DNA from: Conoideocrella luteorostrata
Lineage: Eukaryota > Ascomycota > Sordariomycetes > Hypocreales > Clavicipitaceae
Reading direction: 5' to 3'
Length of the DNA stretch: 64,000 bases
NCBI GenBank assembly: GCA_032433595.1
Contig: JASWJB010000192.1
Span: 20,277 to 84,276 of the forward strand
Part shown: piece after piece, positions 37,738 to 50,315 of the stretch
Layout of the letters: the number at the start of each line of letters is the position of its first letter
Position numbering within the stretch: position 1 is the stretch's first letter
Notes under the pieces: model-generated
What the model was told of the DNA's origin: nothing
The model's database searches: none
Seen by the model: the letters and a program-made list of their open reading frames with translations, nothing else
Program-made: the position numbers and the translations under genes

Positions 37738-39609
37738 GAAGACGTTGTTTATGGCTCGCGTTGAAAGGAGCGGATCGATGTCGGTGGACACCCCAAGCGG
37801 CGTTGCGAGGGCCAAAATTAAGCGGAGGGGGAAAGCTGGCAAGAGGGGCGGCGGCGTATATGTTTGGCACAAGACCAACCTGTGATATGATTATCAGGAT
37901 GATAAAGTTCGGATGGGCGTCGAAGGCGGTAGCGTCGAGACGGTCAGCTGTGCTGCAAATCCCTGTGTAGAGCAGAGTCTTAATATTATGAAACGACTGC
38001 TGGATGTTGTGCGAGCAAAGCGAGCGACTGGAGCGTAGAATGTGGATTGCGTATCAATTGAATATGATATGTGCGAGATGCCTGAAATGTTGCAAATTGG
38101 GCCGAGCGGCTAAGATTTCGATTTTGCGAATACTAAGATAATTTGGTGATAAGGACGATGCGTAGACGGGTTGGTATGAAGGGCGGTGTCGAGTTGAGGA
38201 ATGTAGCGTTGCTTGGTGGATCTAAGGACTACTTTTTTTTTTCGGCGAGGACAAACGGACTGGTGAGAGATGAGCAAGTGGGACGTATTGCAAGGTGTGG
38301 TGTTGTATGTGGCGCTTGCTGTGTTTGTTTCCAGTGTTGCGCTGCGCCGTGTGTCTGGTTGTGGAGGTAGGTCAAGAAATTCTTGCCAGCTCGCGGGTCG
38401 ACGTCCTCTCAACTGAGCCAACTGGGGCAACTTGGTTAGGGCCTGTTTGCGCTGAGCGGCCGGACTGTTACCAACACTGCACGCTGAACAGAGCGTCTAT
38501 CAGCGGAGTTGACAGGGCACTAACCAACTAACTACTCCGTAGAAGGAGAGGGGCGCCTGCAGCCCACATTGAAGCCAGTGAAATTCGGCCTCAAAGACAA
38601 GCTGATGCTCCAGGCCTCACTCGGTTGGTAGTCTGGTGGTGCAGGAAGAGGATGGTTCCGCGGCACTGGCGCGCTTCTCTGCACTCCGTACCTCGATGCA
38701 CCATCCCAAATAACGTCAATAAACTGCCCCTCGGCCACCAACGTGACGTGAGCAAAGTAAGTGCAACCGTCACGCCTTGTCATTGTTCTTGCAAGCAAAT
38801 GACAGGAGGCCTACCGGATAGAAACCTTATCTTACAACTATTGCAAAATTGCGAAGCAGGCGAGGAGGGCCTGCGACTCCCAGCTTGGGTCAATCTACTG
38901 ACGCTAGCAACTCCCTTCAGCTAACCTTGCCCAAATGCGGCTCGCCTGGCGCCCGGAGCAGAAGAGCCCCGAGTTGTGTAAGTGTGAGAGTTGCAGAATG
39001 AAGCGCATGGTTGCCGCCGCCGTTCTCCCCCGCATTTCAACATGCAGAACCAGTCCGGCATCCCGTCCTCATCATGGGGCTGCCGCATGGTTACGGGAGT
39101 AGTTAATCCGTAGTGCCAGACGCTTTTCTGATGCAGTGCTGGAGATATAGAGCTTCGACTTGTGTCACAGCCGCCTGACACAGCACTTGCATGCGCCATC
39201 TTGATAACATGCTGAAAGTTGCATTTGGAGATGCTGGATGGTAATATTGTATGCGGAGTACGGAGTAGTGCTTCTCTAATTTTATCCACTAGCCCTGCAA
39301 AACAGTTCGTCTCCTCTTGAGGGCTTTGTCGAATGCTCATGCTTGCAAAATCCCCAAAACCCCAAAAATCCTACCGAGTACTCCGTACAAGGCAAGGCAA
39401 GGCAGACGCCGTCTGGCCCCACTACAGGCTCAGCCTTCCACCTCAGCGCATCCACTAATTCTTATCGCCGGCGCAAGGCTTATCGCCTAGAGAAAAAAAA
39501 TTTCCTAGTATAAGGAACTCTAGCTGTAGCCTGGAGTGCGTCCAGGTTATGTTCCACATCACCCAAATTCTCAACATTCACCCGGAGATATAGCTTTGCA
39601 GCGAACACA
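37738..39609. other. Intergenic region between eIF4E-like gene and LOC1
   Basis: About 1.9 kb with no supported gene. Minus-strand frames at 38532-38798 and 38921-39340 were considered but lack family resemblance, and the second contains a heptamer repeat. TACTCCG or inverse copies occur near 38533, 38685, 39254-39267 (two direct inverse copies CGGAGTACGGAGTA) and 39375. Confidence 0.55.
39496..39503 (+). promoter_or_regulatory. RRPE-like element upstream of LOC1
   Basis: AAAAATTT about 110 bp before the LOC1 start matches the core of the yeast ribosomal-RNA-processing element found before ribosome-biogenesis genes. It sits in an A-run, so chance is a real alternative. Confidence 0.3.
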
Positions 39610-40244
39610 ATGGCGGCCTCAAAGACGAGAACGATCAAAAACAAACATGCCGCTCCAAAAGGCTCATTCTCCAAGGGCGGTGTCAAGCGCTCCGACGCCG
39701 AAGGCATTTCCAAGTCTAAGAAACCCAAAGGACCAGTCATTTCGCAGCAACTTAAGGAGAAGAACCGCGCGTCGCTGTTGAAGAAGCCCAAGAAGAAGAT
39801 TTATACAGAGGCTGAGCTGGGCATTCCGACTTTGAATATGGTTACACCTGTAGGAGTAGTCAAACCGAAGGGAAAGAAGAAGGGGAAGGTTTTTGTTGAT
39901 GACACTGTGAGATTGGCAGTTGGCTATGAGAGGGGAGTCTGTGCTAACCAAGATTATAGGAGAGTATGGGAACTATCATGGCAATGGTTCAAGCTGAGAA
40001 GAATGGCGAAATCGAATCAAAATTGATCAAGGCTCGACAAATGGAAGAAATTAGGGAGGCGCGCAAGGTCGAGGCTCAGAAGAAGGAAGAAGAGAAGAAG
40101 TCTAGGCTTGAGGATGCAAAAGATTCGCTGAGAAAGAAGAGAAAGAGAAAGATTGGCAGTGGCGATGATGAAGATTCGGTCAAGACATTAGCGTCGTCAG
40201 GTTCAAAGGCTACCAAGTCCAAGAAGAAGGTTTCTTTCGCATAG
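39610..40244 (+). CDS. LOC1: 60S ribosomal subunit assembly/export protein Loc1
   Basis: Two exons, 39610-39906 and 39960-40244 (53-bp intron, GTGAGA donor, CTAAC branch), give 193 aa. It is a small, highly basic nucleolar protein. The conserved block is [19 protein letters not shown], followed by [15 protein letters not shown] long charged helix ([19 protein letters not shown]) and a Lys/Ser-rich tail complete it. The family acts in 60S assembly and in nuclear steps of mRNP localisation in yeast. Composition and length fit filamentous-fungal Loc1. Confidence 0.9.
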
Positions 40245-40760
40245 GTGTGCTGTCAAAGGATTGGGACGGGCCGAAATTGAAGATGGCCAGGGGGTCTGGA
40301 TGATCATGTTTCTTTTTGCATTCCGCATCGTTTGGCGCTCAAGGAGTTCGTGCAGACTTTGGAAAGGCGGATAAAGGTATATGCTATTTGAACAGTTATA
40401 TTATAACACAATGAACAAACAAATGAAGTATATGCTGCCTCTAGCGCTGCCCATTCATTCTCTCCGACGGCGACTTGATGACCGGGATCTGTTACTAGCA
40501 GTTTTTAATTGCTCCATATGGCAACTGAGTAGCATGTATGTGTCTCCGTTATAATGGAGCAAGTCTTTCTTCCAACTCAAAAATTAATGAGAGAATGGCC
40601 ATACGGAGGAGAATAGGGATATAGGGAGAATATCATTGTTTACTACATTCTTGTGAGTGATACGTTGTCTATGCAAATAATCTACTGCGCATGCTATGTA
40701 AACATTGGTTCCTTTTCCAATAAATCGCGCCATCGTCCGATTCTATTTGTATCGAATCCT
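40245..40760. other. Convergent intergenic region
   Basis: About 515 bp between the ends of LOC1 (plus) and the hydrolase gene (minus). AT-rich, no features seen. Confidence 0.6.
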
Positions 40761-42367
40761 CTATTGTTCGTAAATCTCAAGCTTGCGGCGCATGGGTTTG
40801 TAATCTGCACCATGCGATGGGTTCTCCAAAATAGTAGGCTCAACCGACGGAGTTAAACTACCTAAATCGACCTTGAACGCAAGGTGATTCAAGAAATTGC
40901 ATACCTTTGATGGTAAGGTTAGAAACGTGTCGAACAATGGAATAGTCAATGTGACATGCTTACCGGCTTTGGATGCCATCGGCTGCCACCTATCTCAAAC
41001 CAGCATAGGTGGCCGCCAAGCGAAGTTGTGATCATGACGGTATTTGGGTTTAGTCTAAACTCTTCATATGGAAGTGCTTCCTTGACAGCAATCTATGGGA
41101 GTATTAGCTTTATGATCGTGAGCAGGAAAAAAATAAGGCTCTCTTACTGGGTCGTCAGTTGCCTGAAGAGCAACAAATGGAATCCTGATGTTCAGAACGG
41201 CATCAGTGGAAGATGCGTCTCGGTAGTAGGCAGTCTCCGTTGGATACCCCCACGTTGGGCATCTACCCACTATTAGCATCATATACAACCTGGCAAAGAA
41301 ATACAAAACGAACTGAACTTCACGATCAAAATCATGCAAATACGTGACTTTTTCAATAGTGGGAAGATCAAGCTTGGTATACTTCTTGAGCTCTTCCTTG
41401 TGTGTAGCAATCAATCCCTTCATAGCCGCTACCCAAACTCGTCAGGCATGCAAATAGTTTCAAAGTGAAGTTTGGATAGGTTCACTTACTGCCCATGACT
41501 TTGAGATATACTTCCTTGCCAACAAATGAGCTCTGTAGCATTTTGCTCGAAACCTCCAGATTGAACGGGTTTGAGCAAACGACAGCTCCCTTGAGAAGAC
41601 AATTTTCGCCCTCTTCACCACAATACTTTTATGCAGTTAGCCATCTGTCTGCTATACGATATGATTGATTTAAAACATACGTTTGTGAGCATATTAGCAC
41701 CTAAAGAGAACCCAAGACCGAATAGGGGGCGGTTCGGGAATCTTTTTTTCAGCCATTTAACCGTCTAAAAATTTTAGTTAAATAAGCAACTTGATGTGAT
41801 CCAGACAAACTGACTCACCTGCCTGATATCCCAAGTAGCTCGAGCATTGTAAAGCACACCGCTGGTGATCTTACTTCCTGCGCATCCTCTTGAGTTGACC
41901 ACACACACCTCCCAACCTCCATCTCCCAGCAAAGGCGTGATAGTATGTCTCAAATAAACCTCATGCGAGCCACCAGAGAGGCCATGCAAAACAACCAGCA
42001 TAGGCTTGGAGTCATCTGACCCAAGATTCGCAAATTCCTCATCGGTGTAGTAGGTTGTTCTTCTGGGTAAAGTTTCGTCGTTTCCCTCAAAAGGCAGTAC
42101 AGCAAAATCCACTGCGAAAGTTCCCCGATACGTTTTGTGGTCTGCGTCAAAAACTTTGCGGCGATAATAGACTTGAGGGCCGTGTGGCTTTGTAGCCGTC
42201 CACATCGTTTGAACGTGGCCATTGAACAACAGTGGGTTCAGGCGGCATGGCGGAGTCGCACTCTCGACGACTGTGAGCAGATCCGTCTCTTTACCATCCT
42301 TCTCCTTCAGGGCCCGTGGAGTTGCCGCATGGGTGAAATTGACTTTGGCGTGCCCGAACCACTCCAT
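40761..42367 (-). CDS. Alpha/beta-hydrolase of the YheT/EMB8/Eht1 (AB hydrolase 4) family
   Basis: Seven exons, 42367-41819, 41764-41681, 41625-41490, 41428-41314, 41262-41148, 41092-40964 and 40904-40761, give 423 aa. The oxyanion-side motif LVVLHGLSGGSHEVY lies near residues 137-151. The nucleophile elbow GFSLGAN has Ser near 203, the acid is in ATDDP (Asp near 331/332), and His is in TTSLGGHLCW (near 361). The N-terminal NPLLFNGHVQT block is characteristic of this family, which includes yeast Eht1/Eeb1 ester synthases/hydrolases and bacterial YheT. The substrate cannot be told; medium-chain esters or acyl-CoA are likely. The start MEWFGHAKV was chosen because the frame upstream has no ATG. 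It is intron-rich compared with its neighbours, and all junctions keep frame. Confidence 0.9.
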
Positions 42368-44548
42368 AGCTTTGCAAAACCTTGATTGCAGCGAATGAAT
42401 ACAGTGAGGATGCCACACGGTAGAGCAAACCGCAGTTTATAGGTTATAGGATGAAGGGGAGAGATCTGGATGAAGGTAGATGGACGATGACCGAATATCT
42501 GGGAAGTGGATATCTAGAAACACTGAGAAACTGAGATAAAAATCACGAGATTGACACTGCCACGTTAAGATAAAAGCTCATGGAGGTCCGTGGTGCTTGA
42601 AAAAGCGGCGAATACAGGCAGTTGTTCTTTCTAAATAAAAATTGACGAAGTCGTCGGGCGTCGGGATTCCCGCTTCACCCGCTTGCTTTGTTTGAGCACC
42701 AGCAAATTAAAAGATGATGTAAGGGATTAAACCCGTTCTATCTAGACAATCCCTTCGCAGAGTTGCCCAGCACTCTAGGTGCTCATTTGACAGGCGATTT
42801 TCTCAAAGCCCGATCGCCGGGATCACAACTTCTTTTTACAGTGGGTCGCTGCTTGCCGAGGCTTGCCAAGTTATGTAGCTGATCAACTTGACCGGCGAAT
42901 AAATGTTCCGACATTTCAAGTCGATAATCATGTGATCTAAACCTGAAACTCCAACATGGTTGCTGCGTTTGCACGTTAATCTGCCCTCATGCTTAATCTT
43001 GACGAACTTGGTCAAATGACCACACCGCCTTTCTTGTTGCAATGGACGTCGATCCCTTTTTGTGTGTTAAGTCCTTAAAGCACCGTTGGGCGTTTCATTC
43101 CATTTGGACTTTGGATATGATTTTCATTTGACGAAAATGGGCTCCTGGTGATGACACCCTTGCCCCTCCCCTAAGATGACAGCTGTCGCTCTGTGCCATC
43201 TCACTTGTTGAACGCGACATCAGCTTCGAGATGCGATAACGGTCTTTATCATCATTGGACGTTGCTCCTAGCGGTTGATGTGCCCTCCAGTTCTACGAGA
43301 CATACGCAAGTTTACAGTCGGCCCCTGCTCGGTAATAGAGTTCATAGTGGCCAACAAATTCGGTTCGAGATCCGCCTCAACATTACACAGGACTTGGACA
43401 TGTCCACAGACAGCATATCCACATTATCAAGGCTTTGATGGGCCTTTAGTCGGAACTTGAAGTACATCTCCATTATCACCGTCGGATTGGAGAAGTTTGG
43501 CGACAGAACCTGCTTGATACTACGCAACTTCGCATGCCTTGCCTGAGGCAGCTTTGTTCATGCTACTTCTTGACGGTCTTGGCTTACTCACTTATAGTCG
43601 TTTGATTTTCCTATGGAGTGACGTCCTGAACCCGCAAAATGCTACGCAGCTGTGCTCGTGGGTGATCATTACGGGTGTCTCCTACTATCCACTGAGGACT
43701 GTCGCCAATTTGTGGAAGTATTGACAACTGCAGATTGGATGGAGCGACGAACAGCCATTGTGAAGTAACTTTGGCGAGGCACTCGGTTACGTGCTGAGCG
43801 TTTTAGGCTGAACTTCAATGTCTGGAAGAATGCCTTGGGAGGTTGTTTGGTTGTGGAACCGCCGAACAAATGATTGATTGTGCTTCGTAAATTGTCCGAA
43901 AGGACTCCTATGTAGTTTTTATAACCTTTAGCTGTGTGAAAACGGCAAAAGGTGTCTCTCGTTTCGCGAGAGTAGTGGTCTGCAACATCCACTACTGGTG
44001 GCGAATCTGCCAAGAGCTCAATTGAGGGATGAGATTACAAGTGCACAAGCAAAATGCATCTTGAAATTTCAAGCGACTGGACAACTCAAGAGATGGAAGC
44101 CTTAGGTGGAAGCAACGCAATTGAGCTGGACACGGGCTTGACGATTCGCCAGGCAGGACACTGAAAAGGCAGCAACTTGACTGGCTTCGGACGCTTATTG
44201 TGCCTCATAACAGCCAACAAAGTGGGCCAAAGGATAAACACTCTATCTCTGTATCATGCCTGGCGAGCCGCAGACATTATGTGTCCATATGATCACGCGA
44301 GGGGGGGCGATCAAGGCCTGTTTCGCCGTTTTTTTTTTTTTTTTTTTAACTTTTCCGTTGGTGGCTGCACGAAAGCACAACAGCGTGCTTCGCTGTCTGA
44401 TTGTTAGACGGTGGTTAGGTGTCGGCGGTCCCCCCTGATAGCTCGGCTAAGGTGCGGCGATTTATTTTCATGGCACTAAAACTCAAATGGAGTGCTCGAC
44501 GGCATGAGCCATCCACCACTTCATCCGCGTCACCGTTGATATGTTGCC
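42368..44548. other. Intergenic region upstream of the hydrolase and kinase genes
   Basis: About 2.2 kb between divergent genes. The open frames are short and mutually overlapping, and none resembles a known family. A 19-nt poly(T) run lies at 44329-44347. No heptamer repeat was noticed. Confidence 0.55.
44329..44347. repeat. Poly(T) run
   Basis: Nineteen consecutive T residues about 200 bp upstream of the CTK1-like start. It could act as a nucleosome-excluding poly(dA:dT) tract in the promoter. Confidence 0.8.
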
Positions 44549-47500
44549 ATGAAAGATTCTAGAGGACGCGATCAGGGAGAAGGGGCTGGAACTGGAAGAG
44601 GAGTATTTTCCTCGGATCGACTGAGATCTCCTCCCAGGGCCGCCCGGCGCAGCCTCAGCAGCGGGTCACGCCATCGCCATTCAAGATCCGACCACGATTC
44701 GTCCAAGAACGACCAGCTTTACTCTCGTGACAATAGTAGAGATCGCTCACGAAAGCGCCCTGTCGATCCCAACGGTCGGAGCTCCGAATTGGATGACCTT
44801 ATTCCACGATATCGAGCTAAGAAGGCCAGGGCACAAGATCTCGATAAGGAACCAGGTCGGGGTCGTAGTCGTGAACTACCTGCTCATTCTTCTCCTTCAT
44901 CTGTCAAACGACACAGAGGTCGGAGCCGCTCTAGTGACTCCCCCCATCGGAAGAAGTCGAGGAGGAATCACGACTCTCCTCGACGTCCCCGAGACTACTC
45001 CCCAGAGACCGATTCTAGGAAGCACAGGCGTCGAGACTCGCCGTCTCACGACCGTCATCACCGCCATCACCATCGACGACAACGGTCGACGTCTTCTCAC
45101 CACCACCCCCGCTCTCGACGATCCCCATCTCCGCCCAAGGGCTCTCAATCAAGACACAAAAGAAGTTCATTGTCGCGTTCACCATTGAAATACGAAGCTG
45201 GCCCACGACCTGGGTTCTCAAGGAATAGCGGCCGTACTAGATCTAAAGATCGCCAAAAGATATCACGGAGTCCATCGCCTTCTAAGGATCGACGAAAAGG
45301 TTCTCCTCACTCTCATCGGGCTTCGTCTCGCTCTAGCCACCCCCCTGGCGGTCCGTCTAGCGGTCCACCACTTACCGATAGAGAGCAGCGATCACAACAG
45401 CACGCACCTCCGCGGTCTCCTAGGCCACAGCGGGATCGAAGGCGTGGAGAGGACTCGGCAGAGCCGCATTACTCTTCTCGTTCCGATATTGATGACGACA
45501 TGACATCACGCAGTACGTACCGTGGCAGCTATAATGCCACATACAACCACAAGTCGCATTACGGAACCGATTCAAGGGGATACTCGCCGTCTCCTCAACA
45601 TGGTGGCTCCTTCCAAAACTCACAATCAACTTCCCCTTATCCGAGTAGTCGACCAGGGTGGAATGGGCAATACAGTCCTGAACAGTAAGCTCGCACAATT
45701 CTTCATCCTCCAAATATTACTGACAGAAATGTAGCCAATATTCATCTCAATATCTTCATGGATCAGGACCCGGTCATTACGGCCCACCTAGTGGTCCGGC
45801 AGATTACCACAGTTATCCACCACGATCACCCCCTCATGGAGCACCGTCAGGTCCAATGAATCCGTATCAGTCAAACAACTATCGCGGTAGTCAGCGAGGT
45901 GGCGGTCAGCGAGGCGGTTCTTCTCACAATCGAGGGGGATTTCGAGGACCAACTAACAAACCGTGGGGCCCGGATAGTTCGGAATCCTCAGCAAGGGCTA
46001 CTCACCTATCCGACGAAACTGGAGGCAGACACCAAAGCGCAAGAGCTGCTTCGAGGGAGAGGGATGAATCGAAACACAGAGAGGTGAACAACGACAGGGA
46101 ATGTAGGCCACCTACCGGGCCTTCAGCGGAAAACTCCAATCACCTTGAGAAATCAGTTAGTACGGTGCCATCTAGGCCATCTCGTCCTGCTGTGCCTGGT
46201 CCAGCGTCATCCCCGACTGGCACATCAGGCAAGTTTAGTTTTGCCTTCAAAACGTCGTCGAAGCCCACGCCAACGGCGCCTAAACCAGAAATATCGCAAA
46301 AATTTAACGCACCCGCAAAGAAAGATGTACTAACAAAGGAAAATGCCATCGACCGAGAACCTCCTCGATCGGCGCCCACCGAGCCCGCGTCCGCGAGGCA
46401 GAGAATGGACTTCCGAAATCCACCACCAGATGGCCCTAAGATGGTATCTAGGATGCGAAAGGTGAAGAAGATTATGCACCGACCGAAGCCTCGACCTACC
46501 TTGGATGCCGACTTGGTAGGATCTCGGTCGGTTTTCTACAGAAAGCCTGGTAACGAGTCCGTTGTAGGATCTGGAACTTATGGTAAAGTTTTCAAGGGCT
46601 TGAACGTCTACACAAAGGGCTTGGTTGCTTTGAAGCGGATACGCATGGAAGGCGAGAGAGATGGATTTCCCGTTACGGCGGTTCGGGAGATCAAGCTGCT
46701 CCAATCTTTGCGGCACGCCAACATTGTCAACCTGCAGGAAGTCATGGTAGAGAAGAATGATTGCTTTATGGTATTCGAGTACTTGTCTCATGACTTGACG
46801 GGCTTATTGAACCATCCTACGTTCAAGCTTGATCCCGCTCAAAGGAAGGATCTTGCGAAACAGCTTTTTGAGGGATTGGACTATCTTCACACCCGAGGTG
46901 TTCTCCATCGAGATATTAAAGCTGCGAACATCCTTGTCAGCAACACTGGCGTCCTAAAGTTGGCTGACTTTGGACTCGCTCGCTTCTATGCGAAACGACA
47001 CCAACTCGATTATACTAATCGAGTCATCACAATTTGGTATCGGTCTCCGGAGCTCCTCTTGGGAGAAACCCAATACACTGCGGCGGTGGATGTGTGGAGT
47101 GCCGCTTGTGTGATGGTGGAAATTTTCAACCGCACGGCCATCTTCCCAGGAGATGGCACAGAACTCAGCCAACTAGACAAGATCTACAGCATACTCGGTA
47201 CCCCGAGCCGGCAAGACTGGCCTGGGTTGGTCGACATGGCGTGGTTTGAGTTACTGCGGCCGACAGTGAAGCGGAAGAGCACGCTTGCAGACAAGTATCG
47301 CGATAAGTTGACCCCGGCAGCGTTCGACCTGCTCTCTAGCATGTTTCAATACGACCCTACCAAGCGACCAACTGCCGCCGAAGCCCTAGAACATGCCTAC
47401 TTCATGACAGAAGAGCCACTACCAAAACAAGCAGTGGAGTAAGTTTCCCCCCCCCCCCCCTTTCGCTTCTTTCCCATCCAGAAATTTGAAAGTTTCTTCC

Positions 47501-47729
47501 CTATAGTTAAATGCTGACTTTCAGCAAAAGACTTGCAGAAATCGACGGCGATTGGCATGAGTTCGAGTCCAAGGCTTTGCGAAAAGAAAATGAACGTCGG
47601 GAGCGAGAAGCCCGAAAAGCGGCGAACAGGGATGCCACCCGAGACAAGGATAAGAAGCGTGCCCCGGAAGGTGCTGATGATCGCGAGCCGGTGGCTAAGA
47701 GGGTACACATTGATGAAAAGCAGGCATAG
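44549..47729 (+). CDS. CTK1: CTD kinase catalytic subunit, Ctk1/CDK12-like, with RS-rich N-terminus
   Basis: Three exons, 44549-45684, 45735-47438 and 47525-47729, give 1014 aa. The first ~380 residues are rich in Arg, Ser, His and Pro (RS/SR dipeptides), like the RS domain of animal CDK12/13. Residues ~400-600 are low complexity. The kinase domain starts near 650: Gly loop GSGTYGKVFKG (from about 657), cyclin-contact helix PVTAVRE, catalytic HRDIKAANIL (Asp near 772), DFGLAR (Asp near 790), T-loop TNRVITIWYRSPELLLG. The domain ends near 930, followed by a Lys/Arg/Glu-rich tail. Ctk1 is the catalytic subunit of CTDK-I, which phosphorylates Ser2 of the RNA polymerase II CTD during elongation. 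The intron 1 acceptor at 45734 was chosen because it is the one that keeps frame. A run of Cs (47448-47460) lies inside intron 2. Confidence 0.92.
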
Positions 47730-50120
47730 TTAGTGTTTCACGGAGTACAGTTGGCTGGAGTTTGTACTATGAACATGGGAATTTACAAATGGGTCACAGC
47801 TTTGGGAACCATGCGGAGTTATAGGATGAAGTATACAGATTTATAGCTGTCCGTTCTGTTCAACTAATGTCTGGAGCAGATCGCCGCAGATGACTTAAAC
47901 AAGGGAGGGCGGATATGGATTCCCGCTCGTGTCAATCTGCTGTAAAGCTGTAAGTTAGATGGGGTAATCATACGATTTGTCGATGTAACAATCAACTATT
48001 TGCATGTGCCAACATGGCCGCTCATCAGCATAGTGCCGAATGCGACGCGAATCGACGGTGACTGTACAGATGATTATGTGACCCTGACCTGTTATTTCTG
48101 TCTATGAGCTGAACTTGGTGTCCTATCAGCGCTGGTATGATGAGGACCATTGACCTTTTCTAGATGAGCATTTGTCAGGCTTGATCAATCTTGGGATATT
48201 TTGATACTCTACCATGCAAATAAACGCTACCCTTGGAAATTTCAGCAGGCGTCATCTATACTACACGCTGCAGTGGTCCTTTCTCCGCACTTGCCACTCA
48301 ATATCCTGTTTCAATAAAAGGAGAAATCTTATTTCATAAGTCTACCATGCTTAACAGCATCAAAAAAGTACACCTTGATCACTAATTGAGTCAATCCGAG
48401 GATCCGGCTACAGCCACTTGTCTCCCAGACATGTTGCCCTTAACAGGAAGGATCTGCGGGTGATCAGATCGGTGGGGATCTAGAACTCTGCGGAATTCCT
48501 GCGATTAACTTTATAAGACTTGCAAAGAGGCCCAATTTTTACGGAGTATTTTTATTTTTAATCCCACAGATGGTCTTTTGTTTTCTCGATTACTAGTACA
48601 CATTGACGTGGACGGTACTCCGTACTCCGTGGATAAAAGGAAGGGGAGGGGGGCTTGTTTCTGCCTACCGCCTTGGGGCTATTGGACGGGTGAGACATGG
48701 GCGATGAGACTGCGAATTACGAATTGCGCAGCGCCATGTCGTGTGATGTGCTATGAGCTACGGAGCATGCTTCACTAATAAGTTACACTACTCCCGAAAG
48801 TTGGGAGCAGATGTTGTGTTTGGCATGCATTGATGGAGGTGGTAACTTGTAACACGGCCGGAGACTGAATTCGTCAAGCGCCTGGAATATTGCCTACACG
48901 GCGCACATTGCACTGTGTCTAGCACTGAACTGTACGTACGGTACTCCGTACTTTCTGCGGACAAAGTGAACTTGCGGAATTCTCGGTAAAACAAAAATAG
49001 CTGCAGAAAGGCAGTCAGCCACTTCACGCATATGTGCCGGTATCACACGGCAAACAAGATTATTATTGGAAAAAAACTACTCCCTCCTCCTCCTACTAGT
49101 ACAATACATTAGAGTCAAGTCAATGCGTGCGGCAAATTACACGAGACAGCAAGCCTCAACGTGCATGATTGCTCGTACCGCCCGCAAACCCCCGGCACAA
49201 TTCGCACCCAATTTCCGTTCAGCCACCTGCCGCATCTCAAAAGGAACTTCAGCAGCCTTGGCGTCCAACAAGCTCCTCACAGAGAAAAGGCGCCATTGAG
49301 CTCAAAAAAAAACTGGCCTGTTAACTACTAGTAATAGGGTTCCAGCTCCCCATGGACCGTGTGGCTTGGCCATTCTCTGCAGTTTTGGGGGGCGCATCAA
49401 AGGCATGTCTCATTCTTCAACTGAACCACTGCTTCCAAGTATAGCATCGAGCCCCACGGCCGAGGCTCTAACTGCCGTTTCCCGCTTGACGCCTTTTGAC
49501 AGCAAGGCTCCGTGCGCAATCTGGCTCGTCTGGCTACTGCCGTCGTTGCCGTCGTTCTATTGGTAACGGAGCGCGGAGCGTGGAGCAGCCGGAACCAGCA
49601 TTGCACTGGCCTTGCTGCATCCTACGTACTCCGTGCTCGTACGAAGTACGGAGAACGGCAAACTAGTTATCGCTGCCAATACCACAAAACAACACTAGTA
49701 CAATCGTTCCTGCGTCCCACCCACACCCACCGTCCCAGGGAAATGGGACTGGCATGGGGGTCGAGTAACACTGGGCTATGCTTTTCTTGGACACCCAGAC
49801 ACTATTGGTGATCTAGATCGGGGAGATGTGACCCTTGGTCTGGCCGTCTCGAGGGAACGGCGTGGTATAAAAGGGAATGAGCAGCCCGGCCATGATCGTC
49901 CGACGATGATCATACCCAAACAGTAGATTCAAGAAGCAGATCTTGTTCCTCTCATAAAGGCACACGGACCTTATTTCTCAGTCAATCTCAAACTTCCCAC
50001 AAACATCCATACATCCACACACATTCTCCAGCTGCTACTGTTGCTGTTGTCGCCTTTCTTATTATATCATCAACCAAACGAAAACAAGTCATCCAGAACA
50101 ACATACACACACACGTAACC
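47730..50120. other. Gene-poor region upstream of the secreted-peptide gene
   Basis: About 2.4 kb without a supported gene. Heptamer copies lie near 47740, 48540, 48620, 48940 and 49627-49652. A near-palindrome around ATGATCGTCCGACGATGATCAT (about 49893-49913) lies just after the TATA box of the downstream gene. Confidence 0.55.
49866..49873 (+). promoter_or_regulatory. TATA box of the secreted-peptide gene
   Basis: TATAAAAG about 250 bp before the start codon at 50121, followed by a C/A-rich leader (CACACACAC just before the start). Consistent with a strong, regulated promoter. Confidence 0.55.
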
Positions 50121-50315
50121 ATGCACGCCTTCGCTGTCATCCTCGCCTGTCTGGCTACTGCTGCCATGGCAGCTCCAACCCCAGCCCCCATCAGGGATCA
50201 ACTGGCCGCTCCCCGTGTCCACCCTCGCGAAGCCGAAGCTGAGGCCCCAAAGACCAACGAAAAGGTCAGCCAGGCTCTGTACGACAACGGCTACGCCCCT
50301 CGCCTGCCTTGGTAA
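50121..50315 (+). CDS. Small secreted peptide precursor (64 aa) with EAEAEA spacer
   Basis: Intronless 64-aa frame. Residues 1-17 are a clear signal peptide (hydrophobic core, AMA-A cleavage site), so secretion is likely. The remaining ~47 residues are Pro/Ala/Glu-rich, with the sequence HPR-EAEAEA near the middle and a C-terminal end of YAPRLPW. In yeast and other fungi, Glu-Ala repeats after a basic residue are trimmed by a dipeptidyl aminopeptidase (Ste13) after Kex2 cleavage. Here only a weak PR site precedes the repeat, and no tandem mature peptides are seen. Codon use is C-ending, as in the other secreted gene. A TATA box sits upstream and the start has an ACCATG context. It could be an effector, a peptide signal or an expressed secreted protein of other role. 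No named family is recognised. Confidence 0.7.
   Translation: MHAFAVILACLATAAMAAPTPAPIRDQLAAPRVHPREAEAEAPKTNEKVSQALYDNGYAPRLPW

Noticed and set aside
38532..38798. 88-codon minus-strand frame with a protein-like middle
   Set aside because: No homologue recognised, no exon partners, and a heptamer repeat at its end.
38921..39340. 139-codon minus-strand frame
   Set aside because: Contains a dispersed heptamer repeat in frame, Cys/His/Ser-rich chance composition, no family.
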